Assembly: GCF_047302285.1 (NCBI RefSeq)
Contig: NZ_CP154845.1
Span: forward strand, 3,844,001-3,908,000
Length of the DNA stretch: 64,000 nucleotides
Direction: 5' to 3'
Source: Robertmurraya sp047302285
GTDB taxonomy: Bacteria > Bacillota > Bacilli > Bacillales > Cytobacillaceae
The position numbers were made by a program, and so were the translations under genes. This document shows, in pieces, positions 43,235 to 51,322 of the stretch (positions within the stretch are counted from its first letter, which is position 1; each line of letters starts with the position of its first letter). The notes below the pieces were generated by a model. It saw nothing but the letters and a program-made list of their open reading frames with translations. It was not told the origin of the DNA and ran no database searches.

Positions 43235-44194
43235 ATGACAAATATTAAAGACTTAGCCAAAATGGCGAATGTATCTGTCTCAACTGTTTCTCGAGTATTG
43301 AATAACCATCCTTATGTAAAGGAAGAAAAAAGACTAGCCGTATTAGAAGCAATTAGAAAAAGTAATTATCAGCAAAACATCAATGCGGTTCACTTAAGCA
43401 AAGGAACAACACAACTAGTGGGAGTCGTCCTCCCTTTTACCGATCTTCCGTATTTTGGACAGTTGCTAAAAGGGATTGCTAATCAAGCCCTCGAACATAA
43501 TTATAAGCTTATTTTATTCCAAACCGATTATATAGAAAGCCGCGAATTAGAAGCTCTGCAAATGTTAAAGCAAAAGCAAATCGACTCCTTAATTATTTGC
43601 TCTAGAGCTTGTGAAATGTCCATTATTAAGGAATATCTCCCCTATGGCCCAATCGTTTTATGTGAAAAGGTAGAAGATGACGATCTGGCAGCCACTTTCG
43701 TCAATCAATATCAAGCATTTATGATGGCCTTAGAGTATTTATATGAAAAGGGACATAGAAGGATTGGCTATACGGTAGGCAGAAAAAAGGGGACGAATAG
43801 TCGTGAGCGTCAATTAGCCTATGAGGATTTCATTAAAAAATATCAGTTACCTTCTAATCCAGAGTATATCATTTACGGATACTACCATTTAGAAGATGGG
43901 GAACATGTAGTCAAGCGCCTTCAAGAGATGGAAGAGCCTCCAAGTGCAATACTTGTTACATCGGATCAAGTCGCAGCTGGAATCATTACTTATTGTCAAA
44001 ACGAGCAAATCTCAATTCCTGAAGAGCTTGCCCTTATCGGCTTCGATAATCAACCGATTGCCAAAATGCTAGACATTACCACCATCGAAATTCCACTCGA
44101 GGACATCGGGAAAGATCTTTTCCTTCAAGCGATTCATGAAGAAATATCTTCTATTGAAATTCAAGCAAAGCTGATTGAAAGAGGAACGGTGTAA
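43235..44194 (+). CDS. LacI family transcriptional regulator
   Basis: A 319-residue repressor. N-terminal HTH ITNIKDL-like opening (NIKDLAKMANVSVSTVSRVL) is followed by a periplasmic-binding effector domain. Effector loops include SDQVAAGII and ALIGFDNQP near residue 265. ATG at 43235 has AAAGGA 8 bases upstream; ATGs at 43226 and 43229 overlap that site. No sugar genes adjoin it, so its regulon may be elsewhere; the upstream operator suggests autoregulation. Confidence 0.9.
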   Translation: MTNIKDLAKMANVSVSTVSRVLNNHPYVKEEKRLAVLEAIRKSNYQQNINAVHLSKGTTQLVGVVLPFTDLPYFGQLLKGIANQALEHNYKLILFQTDYIESRELEALQMLKQKQIDSLIICSRACEMSIIKEYLPYGPIVLCEKVEDDDLAATFVNQYQAFMMALEYLYEKGHRRIGYTVGRKKGTNSRERQLAYEDFIKKYQLPSNPEYIIYGYYHLEDGEHVVKRLQEMEEPPSAILVTSDQVAAGIITYCQNEQISIPEELALIGFDNQPIAKMLDITTIEIPLEDIGKDLFLQAIHEEISSIEIQAKLIERGTV

Positions 44195-44222
44195 ATGATG
44201 TTCCTCTTTCATTTTCGCTTTT
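44177..44222 (+). terminator. Terminator overlapping the lacI-type stop codon
   Basis: GAAAGAGGAAC / GTTCCTCTTTC stem, with the stop codon in the loop, then a T-rich tail. Confidence 0.88.
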
Positions 44223-44282
44223 TTTGGCATATAAAGCTGAAAATTTCTTCTGAACTTAAGTTTGTGAAATGAGCCTTCATCT

Positions 44283-45005
44283 TTAATCTGAAAGATAAAT
44301 ACTATCTCCAACCGCAATATTTCCTGTTTTTACAACAGATGCATAGACGCCAAAGCAATTGTTTCGTTCTTTGTAAACAGTCTTTAGTAGTGTTGGATCG
44401 GATATTCCGTTTTCAGGGTCAATATTAATGATTTGGCAGCGTTCGCAATGCCTTTTCAAAATGATTTCTGCTTCTCCTATTTGCATCCTCTTACCAAACC
44501 ATGTTTCTTCAATAAAAGGTTCATTTTCGTTTAAGGAGAGAACTAAATTAGGCCGAAACCTCCTATAGTCCACTTGCTTGCCCCAAATCTCTGACATCTT
44601 TATGAGCGAGGCCTCTGTCGTGACTAATAAATGTTCTTCTTCGATCGCTCCAAATGGAACATAGTCTGGAGAATATTGAACTGGCGTCACTTTTCTACCA
44701 GACAACTCCTCCAATTCTTCCGTTAATTTCGCTTCTTCCCATTGGTAGGTGTTACCTGATGGCGATTGTATTTTGAGGGTTGGAAAACTTTCTAAGCTTT
44801 CTTCTCCTACAAATGTGGCGTGATAGTTTGCTAGCTCTGGTACTTGTGTGAGGGTCAAGTATTTTCCAGGTCTTTTCTCGTCTAAAAAAGCATGGCTTCG
44901 ATCTCCATACAAACCGTACGAAAAAACTTTCGTATTTAAGACATTTTCACCTCGAAATGATTTTACAGGATGACGCACGATTTCTTTCAATGCTCCAATT
45001 TTCAC
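44283..45005 (-). CDS. MOSC domain protein
   Basis: A 240-residue protein with an N-terminal MOSC beta-barrel (IVRHPVKSFRGENV and GLYGDRSHAFLDEK) and the MOSC domain proper. RFRPNLVLSL and HCERCQIINIDPENG mark the molybdenum-cofactor-binding region with its conserved Cys. Relatives (mARC/YcbX type) reduce N-hydroxylated compounds. It is monocistronic and convergent with the LacI gene. Confidence 0.88.
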   Translation of the reverse strand: MKIGALKEIVRHPVKSFRGENVLNTKVFSYGLYGDRSHAFLDEKRPGKYLTLTQVPELANYHATFVGEESLESFPTLKIQSPSGNTYQWEEAKLTEELEELSGRKVTPVQYSPDYVPFGAIEEEHLLVTTEASLIKMSEIWGKQVDYRRFRPNLVLSLNENEPFIEETWFGKRMQIGEAEIILKRHCERCQIINIDPENGISDPTLLKTVYKERNNCFGVYASVVKTGNIAVGDSIYLSD

Positions 45006-45252
45006 TTTATCTCCCTCTCATTCTTTTTCCTCCTATTTTACATGGATGATGTTCATTTTGGTAATGATAGTGAAACCAAATAAAGCATTATTCTGGTGAT
45101 TGATATTTGAAAATAATATAAAAATTACAATTCATTCCATTTGGACCTGTGAAAACCCTTAAAAAATAGGAATTTACTCCCAATCCAACAAATTATTTTG
45201 ACAATACTAAACTATTAAAAGTATTATGGAATAATGTTAAGGGGGATTCAGA

Positions 45253-46746
45253 ATGAGTAATGAAATGAAACAGAAAATTGTGGAAAGTGTACCTCAAAAA
45301 GGATTTTTTGGTCATCCTAAAGGATTATTTACCCTTTTCTTTACAGAGTTTTGGGAGAGATTTTCTTACTATGGAATGAGAGCCATCCTTGTTTATTATA
45401 TGTACTATGAGGTATCAAAAGGTGGTCTTGGTCTAGACCAGACAACAGCCTTGTCTATTATGTCTATATACGGCTCATTAGTGTATATGTCCGGTATTAT
45501 CGGTGGCTGGTTAGCTGACCGTATATTGGGTACATCTAGGGCTGTTTTTTATGGTGGTATTTTGATTATGCTTGGTCATATCGCTCTTGCTATACCAGGA
45601 AATCTTACATTATTCTTTATTTCAATGGTTCTTATAGTACTCGGAACTGGTTTACTGAAGCCTAACGTATCAAGTGTTGTCGGAGATATTTATAGTGAAC
45701 AAGACACACGACGTGATTCTGGTTTTAGTATTTTCTATATGGGGATTAACCTTGGTGGTTTCCTTGCACCACTTATCGTTGGTGAGGTAGGGATGAAGCA
45801 TGACTTCCATTTAGGTTTCGCAATTGCTGCCGTAGGTATGTTTATCGGACTTCTATTATTTATTTTTACAAAGAAAAAGAACTTAGGACTTGCTGGTACA
45901 ATTGTTCCTAACCCGATGTCAGCATCAGAGAAGAAAAAAACTTTTACAGTCGTAGGTTTATCTATTATCATTCTTGCCATCATTATTGCTTCAGCAATTC
46001 CAATGGGGCTACTTACTTTTGATAGCTTTGTAGCACTCGTTGGGATTTTAGGTATTGGCTTACCAATTATTTACTTCACTGTGATGTATCGAAGCAAGAA
46101 AACTACATCTGTAGAACGTTCTAGATTAATTGCTTATATCCCGTTATTTATTGCATCTGTGATGTTCTGGGCCATTCAAGAACAAGGGTCAACCATTTTA
46201 GCAAATTACGCAGATAAACGTACACAGCTTGAATTCGCTGGATTTTCGATTTCTCCAGCTTGGTTCCAATCTTTAAATCCATTGTTTATTATTACTTTGG
46301 CACCTATTTTTGCATGGTTGTGGATGAGGCTCGGAAAACGTCAGCCGACGATTCCACAAAAATTCTCATTTGGATTATTATTTGCTGGTTTATCCTTCCT
46401 CGTCATTTTGATTCCAGGTTATTTCGCTGGAACAGATGCGCTTGTGAATCCATTATGGCTAGTATTGAGCTATTTCATTGTTGTTCTAGGGGAATTATGT
46501 TTATCTCCAGTTGGACTATCAGCAACAACGAAATTAGCACCAGCAGCCTTCTCTGCCCAAACGATGAGCCTTTGGTTCTTATCTAACGCAGCTGCACAGG
46601 CTCTCAATGCTCAAGTCGTGAAATTCTACAAACCGGCAACAGAAATGATTTACTTTGGTGTCATCGGTGGAGCATCCATCGTATTAGCCGTCATTCTATT
46701 CCTATTCGCCCCTAAAATTCAAGGATTTATGAAGGGGATTAAATAA
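45253..46746 (+). CDS. dtpT: POT-family di-/tripeptide proton symporter
   Basis: A 497-residue, 12-to-14-helix PTR2/POT carrier. The ExxERFxYY motif is EFWERFSYYG (near residue 33), and FSIFYMGINLGGFLAPLIVG near 158 is the second signature. It imports di- and tripeptides with protons, alongside the Dpp-type ABC system and PepT in this window. B. subtilis DtpT is related. Ribosome site AAGGGGG precedes the ATG. The 247-base region upstream shows no riboswitch or clear operator. Confidence 0.93.
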   Translation: MSNEMKQKIVESVPQKGFFGHPKGLFTLFFTEFWERFSYYGMRAILVYYMYYEVSKGGLGLDQTTALSIMSIYGSLVYMSGIIGGWLADRILGTSRAVFYGGILIMLGHIALAIPGNLTLFFISMVLIVLGTGLLKPNVSSVVGDIYSEQDTRRDSGFSIFYMGINLGGFLAPLIVGEVGMKHDFHLGFAIAAVGMFIGLLLFIFTKKKNLGLAGTIVPNPMSASEKKKTFTVVGLSIIILAIIIASAIPMGLLTFDSFVALVGILGIGLPIIYFTVMYRSKKTTSVERSRLIAYIPLFIASVMFWAIQEQGSTILANYADKRTQLEFAGFSISPAWFQSLNPLFIITLAPIFAWLWMRLGKRQPTIPQKFSFGLLFAGLSFLVILIPGYFAGTDALVNPLWLVLSYFIVVLGELCLSPVGLSATTKLAPAAFSAQTMSLWFLSNAAAQALNAQVVKFYKPATEMIYFGVIGGASIVLAVILFLFAPKIQGFMKGIK

Positions 46747-46758
46747 GAGTTCCAATTT

Positions 46759-46792
46759 CGGCCCCCTTTATCCTCAAGGATTAAGGGGGCCG
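46759..46792 (+). terminator. Hairpin after dtpT
   Basis: CGGCCCCCTT and its complement form a 16-pair stem with one mismatch and a 3-base loop. There is no T tract, so it may be a transcript-end stabiliser rather than a classical terminator. Confidence 0.7.
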
Positions 46793-46822
46793 TATTAGGA
46801 TAAGCATCCCGAGTTGATATAT

Positions 46823-47006
46823 AGGCGGAGAATTTCCGCTTAATTATCAAATATCTCTAAAAATAGCTAAAATAGACGGAGAATTTCCTCCTATCAATTC
46901 AAAAAACGTTAAAATAAGCGATTTCGCTCTGCAGAAGCGGAAAAATTCCTCTTATTTTCCCAATATGGGCACCATTGAAGTATTTAACAGGAAATTCTCC
47001 GCTTAT
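46823..47006. repeat. Array 1: four imperfect palindromes at 51/61/51-base spacing
   Basis: The 313-base gap between dtpT and the next gene carries four copies of an imperfect palindrome near GCGGAAAATTTTCCGC (centres about 46832, 46883, 46944 and 46995). Each flank reads CTTA or similar. The fourth is mostly in reverse orientation (CAGGAAATTCTCCGC). Gaps between centres are 51, 61 and 51 bases. The same spacing is seen at 56418-56602. Sequence between the palindromes is not conserved. Confidence 0.85.
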
Positions 47007-47059
47007 ATTACGTTTGCTGAATTCGTAGCAGAAGACCAAGACATCTCATTTAAAAGAAC

Positions 47060-47257
47060 CTATTGGCTAGCTCTTTTCCGATGATTTAAATCAATCACCA
47101 ATTCCCCGATCCCCATTGCAATCAATCCATTAAGTAAGGCGAATAATGGAATCACTGCTTCTCCACCATGTTTTGAAAAAATCGACATCAAAACTAAGAC
47201 GATGCTAAATAATACAAAGGCCAATCCTAATATATATAACGCGCGACCAACGAACAT
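47060..47257 (-). CDS. Small membrane protein of unknown function
   Basis: A 65-residue protein with two hydrophobic helices (YILGLAFVLFSIVLVLMSIF and a second at about 35-55) and a basic tail (HRKRASQ). No family recognised. ATG follows AAGGATGAGG. It is followed downstream by array 1. Confidence 0.68.
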   Translation of the reverse strand: MFVGRALYILGLAFVLFSIVLVLMSIFSKHGGEAVIPLFALLNGLIAMGIGELVIDLNHRKRASQ

Positions 47258-47302
47258 TTACCTCATCCTTTTTTAAAGTATTTATGTATTTTTCATTCAA
47301 AG

Positions 47303-47665
47303 CTATTTTATAGTTTTAATCTTATAAATGAAATAATAGTATTTATACACTACTACTAAAATAAGCATCACTCGTACAAACCATTTATCAACCGAAAAAA
47401 AGGCAATTGCAATCATACTATCCGCAAAAACATTTAATGTAATTTTCTGTTTGAGAGTCATCGATTTATTATTCACGAATCCCTCTAAATGCTTCTTAAA
47501 GATCTCCGTTCCCTTAAACCATACCGCGAATTTTTCCGATCCTTTTACAAAACAGTAGGATGCTAACAGCAGTAGAGGCGTTGTTGGGATAACAGGTAAA
47601 ATAATGCCTATTAGGCCTATTCCTAAACTTAAAAAACCAGCACAGATGAATAATAATTTTGTCAT
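47303..47665 (-). CDS. YbaN/DUF454 family membrane protein
   Basis: A 120-residue protein with the family's LPVIPTTPLLLLASYCFVKG motif near residue 25 and WFKGTEIFKKHLEGF near 50. It has about three hydrophobic segments. In other bacteria YbaN is sometimes tied to haem or iron genes; here none is adjacent. The short 45-base gap suggests it and the small membrane gene share a transcript. Confidence 0.87.
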   Translation of the reverse strand: MTKLLFICAGFLSLGIGLIGIILPVIPTTPLLLLASYCFVKGSEKFAVWFKGTEIFKKHLEGFVNNKSMTLKQKITLNVFADSMIAIAFFSVDKWFVRVMLILVVVYKYYYFIYKIKTIK

Positions 47666-47715
47666 CTTTTTAATACGATCACCCTCAAGACAAGTCTATT
47701 ACAATCATTATAAAC

Positions 47716-47744
47716 GAAAAATCGACCGGGAGTCCCCAGTCGAT
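47716..47744 (-). terminator. Terminator after the MerR/TipAS gene
   Basis: On the minus strand ATCGACTGGG / CCCGGTCGAT with a mismatch, followed by TTTTTCG. Confidence 0.88.
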
Positions 47745-47755
47745 TATTTTGTTTC

Positions 47756-48517
47756 TTAGTTTTGTCCAGTGTAAATATGAATAGCATCTCTTAAGAATGC
47801 TGCAGTTCCAGGCTGTTCCTTATCATAGTAAACTGTAAATCTTTCGTCGTCGACATACATTTGAGCAAGGCCTGCGTGAGCTTCTTTACTATACTCAGTC
47901 CAGTAATATGTGAGCCATTGTTTGTGCAATTCAGCTGCCTTTTGCGCAAGTTCCCCTGCAGGATCTCCTGTTTTAAAGGCTTTAGCCAATGTAGTTCGCA
48001 CTGCCGATTCAAGCTTCGTCACGGCCTCATAATCTTCTTGACTCATATTCATCAACTTCGCATTTGATTGATTAACCGCTTCTTCCCCATATTTTTCACG
48101 AATTTCTTTTCCATATTTCTGTTCGTTCTCTTCCACCATCTTTTTCTTAAAGCCTTCAAATTTTTCCTGATCACTCATGGTCATTCTCCCTTCTGATGAA
48201 GCAATTGTTTTTTCTACATTTGTAATAAGCAGATCTAGCCGCTTTCTTTTTTCTAACAGTTGTTCCCGATGTTCTTTCAATGCCTGCTCAGCATCAAATG
48301 TAGGAGAAGTGATAATCTCCTTAATCGTCTCTAAAGCGATACCCAATTCCCGATAAAAAAGAATTTGCTGCAATCGGTCTACTTCCTTTTGACCATAAAT
48401 ACGATATCCCGATGAATTGGTCCTTGCCGGGGACAAAATACCGATTTCATCATAATAACGTAGTGTTCTAGAACTGACTCCTGCCAGTTGAGCTAGCTTT
48501 TGCACCGTATACTCCAA
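47756..48517 (-). CDS. MerR-family regulator with TipAS effector domain (Mta-like)
   Basis: A 253-residue activator. The MerR helix-turn-helix (VQKLAQLAGVSSRTLRYYDE) is followed by a coiled-coil and a TipAS antibiotic-recognition domain (SWLTYY-like HKQWLTYYWTEYSKEAHAG near 200). B. subtilis Mta controls multidrug exporters; Mta-like proteins bind thiopeptide-type drugs. TTG at 48517 is 7 bases after AGGAGG; the GTG at 48526 overlaps that site. Its own promoter has a 19-base spacer typical of MerR targets. Confidence 0.9.
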   Translation of the reverse strand: MEYTVQKLAQLAGVSSRTLRYYDEIGILSPARTNSSGYRIYGQKEVDRLQQILFYRELGIALETIKEIITSPTFDAEQALKEHREQLLEKRKRLDLLITNVEKTIASSEGRMTMSDQEKFEGFKKKMVEENEQKYGKEIREKYGEEAVNQSNAKLMNMSQEDYEAVTKLESAVRTTLAKAFKTGDPAGELAQKAAELHKQWLTYYWTEYSKEAHAGLAQMYVDDERFTVYYDKEQPGTAAFLRDAIHIYTGQN

Positions 48518-48540
48518 ACTGCTCACCTCCTTATGTCTTT

Positions 48541-48571
48541 ACGATACAGTTTGACGTAACGTAAAGGTCAA
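48541..48571 (-). promoter_or_regulatory. MerR-type promoter with 19-base spacer
   Basis: On the minus strand TTGACC, 19 bases, then TATCGT. The spacer holds the imperfect dyad TTTACGTTACGTCAAA. This is the usual overlong-spacer promoter that MerR activators untwist, so the regulator probably controls itself. Confidence 0.78.
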
Positions 48572-48666
48572 TAAGTTTTTAAAAGAAATTTTTCTTCATT
48601 GTAAAAAGAGAGGAATTCCACTTATCATTACCGAATATTGAATATATTGAAAGGAGCCAAAAACTC

Positions 48667-49281
48667 ATGTATACTCCCTCTTATTTTAAAATCGATGACG
48701 AAGGAAAAATGTTCTCTATTATAAAAGATCATAGCTTCGCAACACTTTTTTCAATTCACAATGGTACCCCCGTTGCTACTCATTTACCGCTAGTCTTGAA
48801 CAAAGAAAACACATATTTATACGGGCATTTTGCTCGACCTAATCCACAGTGGAAAGATATAGGAGGTCAGACAATCCTAGCTATTTTTCATGGTCCCCAT
48901 TGTTATATATCTCCATCTTGGTATGAATCAAATCAAGCTGTTCCCACTTGGAACTACGTAACCGTTCATGTATATGGAGAAGTTGAACTAGTCGTGAACA
49001 ATGAGGAGTTAAACGATTCCCTTCATGAGATGGTATCAAAATACGAATCTCCGAATAGCTCGTACCATTTGCAAGATGTAGACGCTGCATATCTTTCTGG
49101 TATGAACAAAGGTATCCAAGGATTTAAAATAAAGATTAATCGAATGGAAGGAAAGGCTAAATTAAGTCAAAACCATCCTGATGAGAGACAGCAATTAATC
49201 GCAAATCACCTTGAGCAAAGTTTAAGAACTGACGAACAAGAGATTGCTCTATTAATGAAAGAGAACCTAAAAAAGCAGTAA
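48667..49281 (+). CDS. paiB: FMN-binding negative transcriptional regulator PaiB-like
   Basis: A 204-residue split-barrel protein of the PaiB family. PTWNYVTVHVYGEVEL near residue 97 and the FMN-binding ATHLPLVL and YGHFARPNPQW segments are seen. B. subtilis PaiB represses protease and sporulation genes with PaiA (absent here). ATG follows AAAGGAG at 6-8 bases. It is divergent from the MerR gene and ends at a hairpin. Confidence 0.88.
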   Translation: MYTPSYFKIDDEGKMFSIIKDHSFATLFSIHNGTPVATHLPLVLNKENTYLYGHFARPNPQWKDIGGQTILAIFHGPHCYISPSWYESNQAVPTWNYVTVHVYGEVELVVNNEELNDSLHEMVSKYESPNSSYHLQDVDAAYLSGMNKGIQGFKIKINRMEGKAKLSQNHPDERQQLIANHLEQSLRTDEQEIALLMKENLKKQ

Positions 49282-49282
49282 A

Positions 49283-49308
49283 GCCGTGACATATTAGGTC
49301 ACGGCCTT
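49283..49308. terminator. Terminator between paiB and the anti-sigma gene
   Basis: GCCGTGAC / GTCACGGC stem with a 7-base loop. T-rich sequence follows. Confidence 0.85.
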
Positions 49309-49311
49309 GAT

Positions 49312-50619
49312 TTATTTGATCCTTATTTTCTCTTCTCCTTGAATCCACTCTGGGAAAGCGGACAATTCGAATGTAATCGGATTAGGATAGCTTTTCAAAT
49401 TGGAAATTTCCACTCCCATCATGGCATAACCTTCACTATATCCTCTCCAAAAAGTTGAATCCGTATCTATTTTCTTTCCTTCTCCATCAAACACTTCATT
49501 AAAAAGCCCGTATGGGAATTCTTTCTCTGTATATAAGTTTAAACGGATCTCACGCCCTGATATTTCAAGGTCTCTTAATTTATTCCCCTTTGGCTGATTT
49601 ATAATTTCTCCCTTTTCCGTATCCACAACAAGCGCACTATTTTCTTTATCAAGGGCCTGAATTTTACTGAAAGCCAGATACATCTCCTCAGGCTCATTAA
49701 AATAATTACTTTGTAAATAAAAAATCCACTCATGATCTGAAATACTGCTTGTGGTAAACCCATTTTGGATTTTTGACCAAACCTCACCATTTTCGTCTAC
49801 GAGACGAATATCCTCAAATGCTAGCAACTTCTTATTATTATTCGGATCCGCCTTGACATGAACAGCCACTCTAAGTGGGTACACAGTCGCCTCTATAAAA
49901 TCGATCTTTTGTCCTTCGATTGTTACTGTTTTATTAATCCCAAACGTCTTTTTCTCTTTAATCTCCCCTTTTAATGTAAAAGGAAGAGAATAAGTTTCAC
50001 CTTTCAATTTTACTTCAATCTCCAACTCTCTATCAGTTAATGGTTCGTCTACGAAGAAATATTCCATTGTTCCGTTAAAGGTTTTTTCTCCTTTGTCAGA
50101 ATAATGCGCATTACCAAAAAAAGACATACCATACTCCACTTCTTCCCCTTCCCAATTTTTCAGGAAGACCTCTTCCATTATAAGTTCCTTTTGCTTCTCA
50201 TCTGAATTTAACGTATAAAATAGCACTAAGCCATTTTCATCCACAATCGCCCCATCAATCACAATCTCGATCCCATTCTTTTTCTCCGACACTCCAATTG
50301 GCTCGTAATAGTCATGTTCAATCGCCGTCATCATCCCTTTATCATGGCGAATCAACTCAACAATCTTTTCCATGCCGGGAATTTCAGCAATATAGCTTGC
50401 AAAAGCAGGAGACACTCTTATCGATGTGAAAAAAATCAAAAATAAGGCAGCAATCATTGCGGCACTCGACCACCATTTTTTCCGAACTCCTCTCTTTTTT
50501 TCATTCCGAGCTTTGCGAAAACCCGCTTCAATGGCTTGATCAAGCTGTTCTTCTTGCAGCGCCAATTGTCCTAAACCTTGATTATATTTATCTAGCTTTT
50601 CTTCTTCATTTGAAAGCAT
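49312..50619 (-). CDS. DUF4179 membrane anti-sigma-type protein
   Basis: A 435-residue single-pass membrane protein. Residues 1-45 are cytoplasmic (LDQAIEAGFRKARNEKKRG), TM at about 50-68, and an extracellular DUF4179 domain follows (SPAFASYIAEIPGMEKIVEL). A later beta-rich domain of about 240 residues (DUF5643-like) completes it. It starts one base after the sigma factor gene, so it is presumably the cognate anti-sigma. The signal it senses is unknown. Confidence 0.88.
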   Translation of the reverse strand: MLSNEEEKLDKYNQGLGQLALQEEQLDQAIEAGFRKARNEKKRGVRKKWWSSAAMIAALFLIFFTSIRVSPAFASYIAEIPGMEKIVELIRHDKGMMTAIEHDYYEPIGVSEKKNGIEIVIDGAIVDENGLVLFYTLNSDEKQKELIMEEVFLKNWEGEEVEYGMSFFGNAHYSDKGEKTFNGTMEYFFVDEPLTDRELEIEVKLKGETYSLPFTLKGEIKEKKTFGINKTVTIEGQKIDFIEATVYPLRVAVHVKADPNNNKKLLAFEDIRLVDENGEVWSKIQNGFTTSSISDHEWIFYLQSNYFNEPEEMYLAFSKIQALDKENSALVVDTEKGEIINQPKGNKLRDLEISGREIRLNLYTEKEFPYGLFNEVFDGEGKKIDTDSTFWRGYSEGYAMMGVEISNLKSYPNPITFELSAFPEWIQGEEKIRIK

Positions 50620-50620
50620 G

Positions 50621-51136
50621 TTAGTTCTCTCCCTTCTCGGAAAATTTTGTTCTCATCGATTGCAATGCTTTATGGAGCCATGTCTTAATCGTGCCTTCTG
50701 GGCAATCCATTTCAGAAGCAATCTCCTTAATTTTCAATCCATTTAAGTACTTGAGTGTAATCAGTTCCCGCGAACGAGTATCTAAACTTTGTAACACGTC
50801 CTCAACTTCAAGTGAATCATGCGAGTCTGTCACTCCTTGTGCCATTAAATACTCCTCATTCAACACTTCTCGTTTCTTTTTCCTTAGCTGATCGTGACAA
50901 TAATTAATCATTATTCGAATAAGCCATGTCTTAAAATAGGCAGGCTCCTTTATCTTTCTCATACTTTTATAGGCACGGTAGGTCACTTCCTGCACAGCTT
51001 CAAGCGCTTCTCCTTCGTTTCTCAAATAGGAAAGTGCCGTTTTGTATAAGTCAATCTTGTGTATTTTTATAAGCTCTAAGAACGCTTCATCATTCCCAGA
51101 TATCGCTTTTTTGACTAACTGCTCATTCGTCGTCAA
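50621..51136 (-). CDS. ECF sigma factor (SigV/YlaC-like)
   Basis: A 171-residue sigma-70 family ECF protein with region 2 (AYFKTWLIRIMINYCHDQLR) and region 4 (LKIKEIASEMDCPEGTIKTW). TTG at 51136 follows GGGGGGAAGGAC. It heads a two-gene operon with the DUF4179 protein. A promoter-like AACC-16-GTCT is found 28 bases upstream, consistent with autoregulation. Confidence 0.91.
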   Translation of the reverse strand: MTTNEQLVKKAISGNDEAFLELIKIHKIDLYKTALSYLRNEGEALEAVQEVTYRAYKSMRKIKEPAYFKTWLIRIMINYCHDQLRKKKREVLNEEYLMAQGVTDSHDSLEVEDVLQSLDTRSRELITLKYLNGLKIKEIASEMDCPEGTIKTWLHKALQSMRTKFSEKGEN

Positions 51137-51163
51137 GTCCTTCCCCCCTACTCTCTATCTATT

Positions 51164-51187
51164 AGACTGTCGAAATTCAAAAAGGTT
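51164..51187 (-). promoter_or_regulatory. Candidate ECF autoregulatory promoter
   Basis: On the minus strand AAAACC (with TTTTT) and, after 16 bases, GTCTAAT. This fits the AAC-N16-CGTC layout of many ECF promoters. Confidence 0.6.
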
Positions 51188-51322
51188 TTAACATTTTTTC
51201 CGAAAAATATGGAATATGGTCTCATTTCATGTATAATTATTCCGAATTGGTTTCTTATCAATCATCAAAGTCAATCCTATCATAGGTTTATCAAATTTTT
51301 GCACGAGGGAGGTTGCCATGTT

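Noticed and set aside
46823..47006. Possible CRISPR-like array
   Set aside because: Repeats are palindromic, imperfect and only four, and the distances alternate (51/61/51). No cas genes are nearby.
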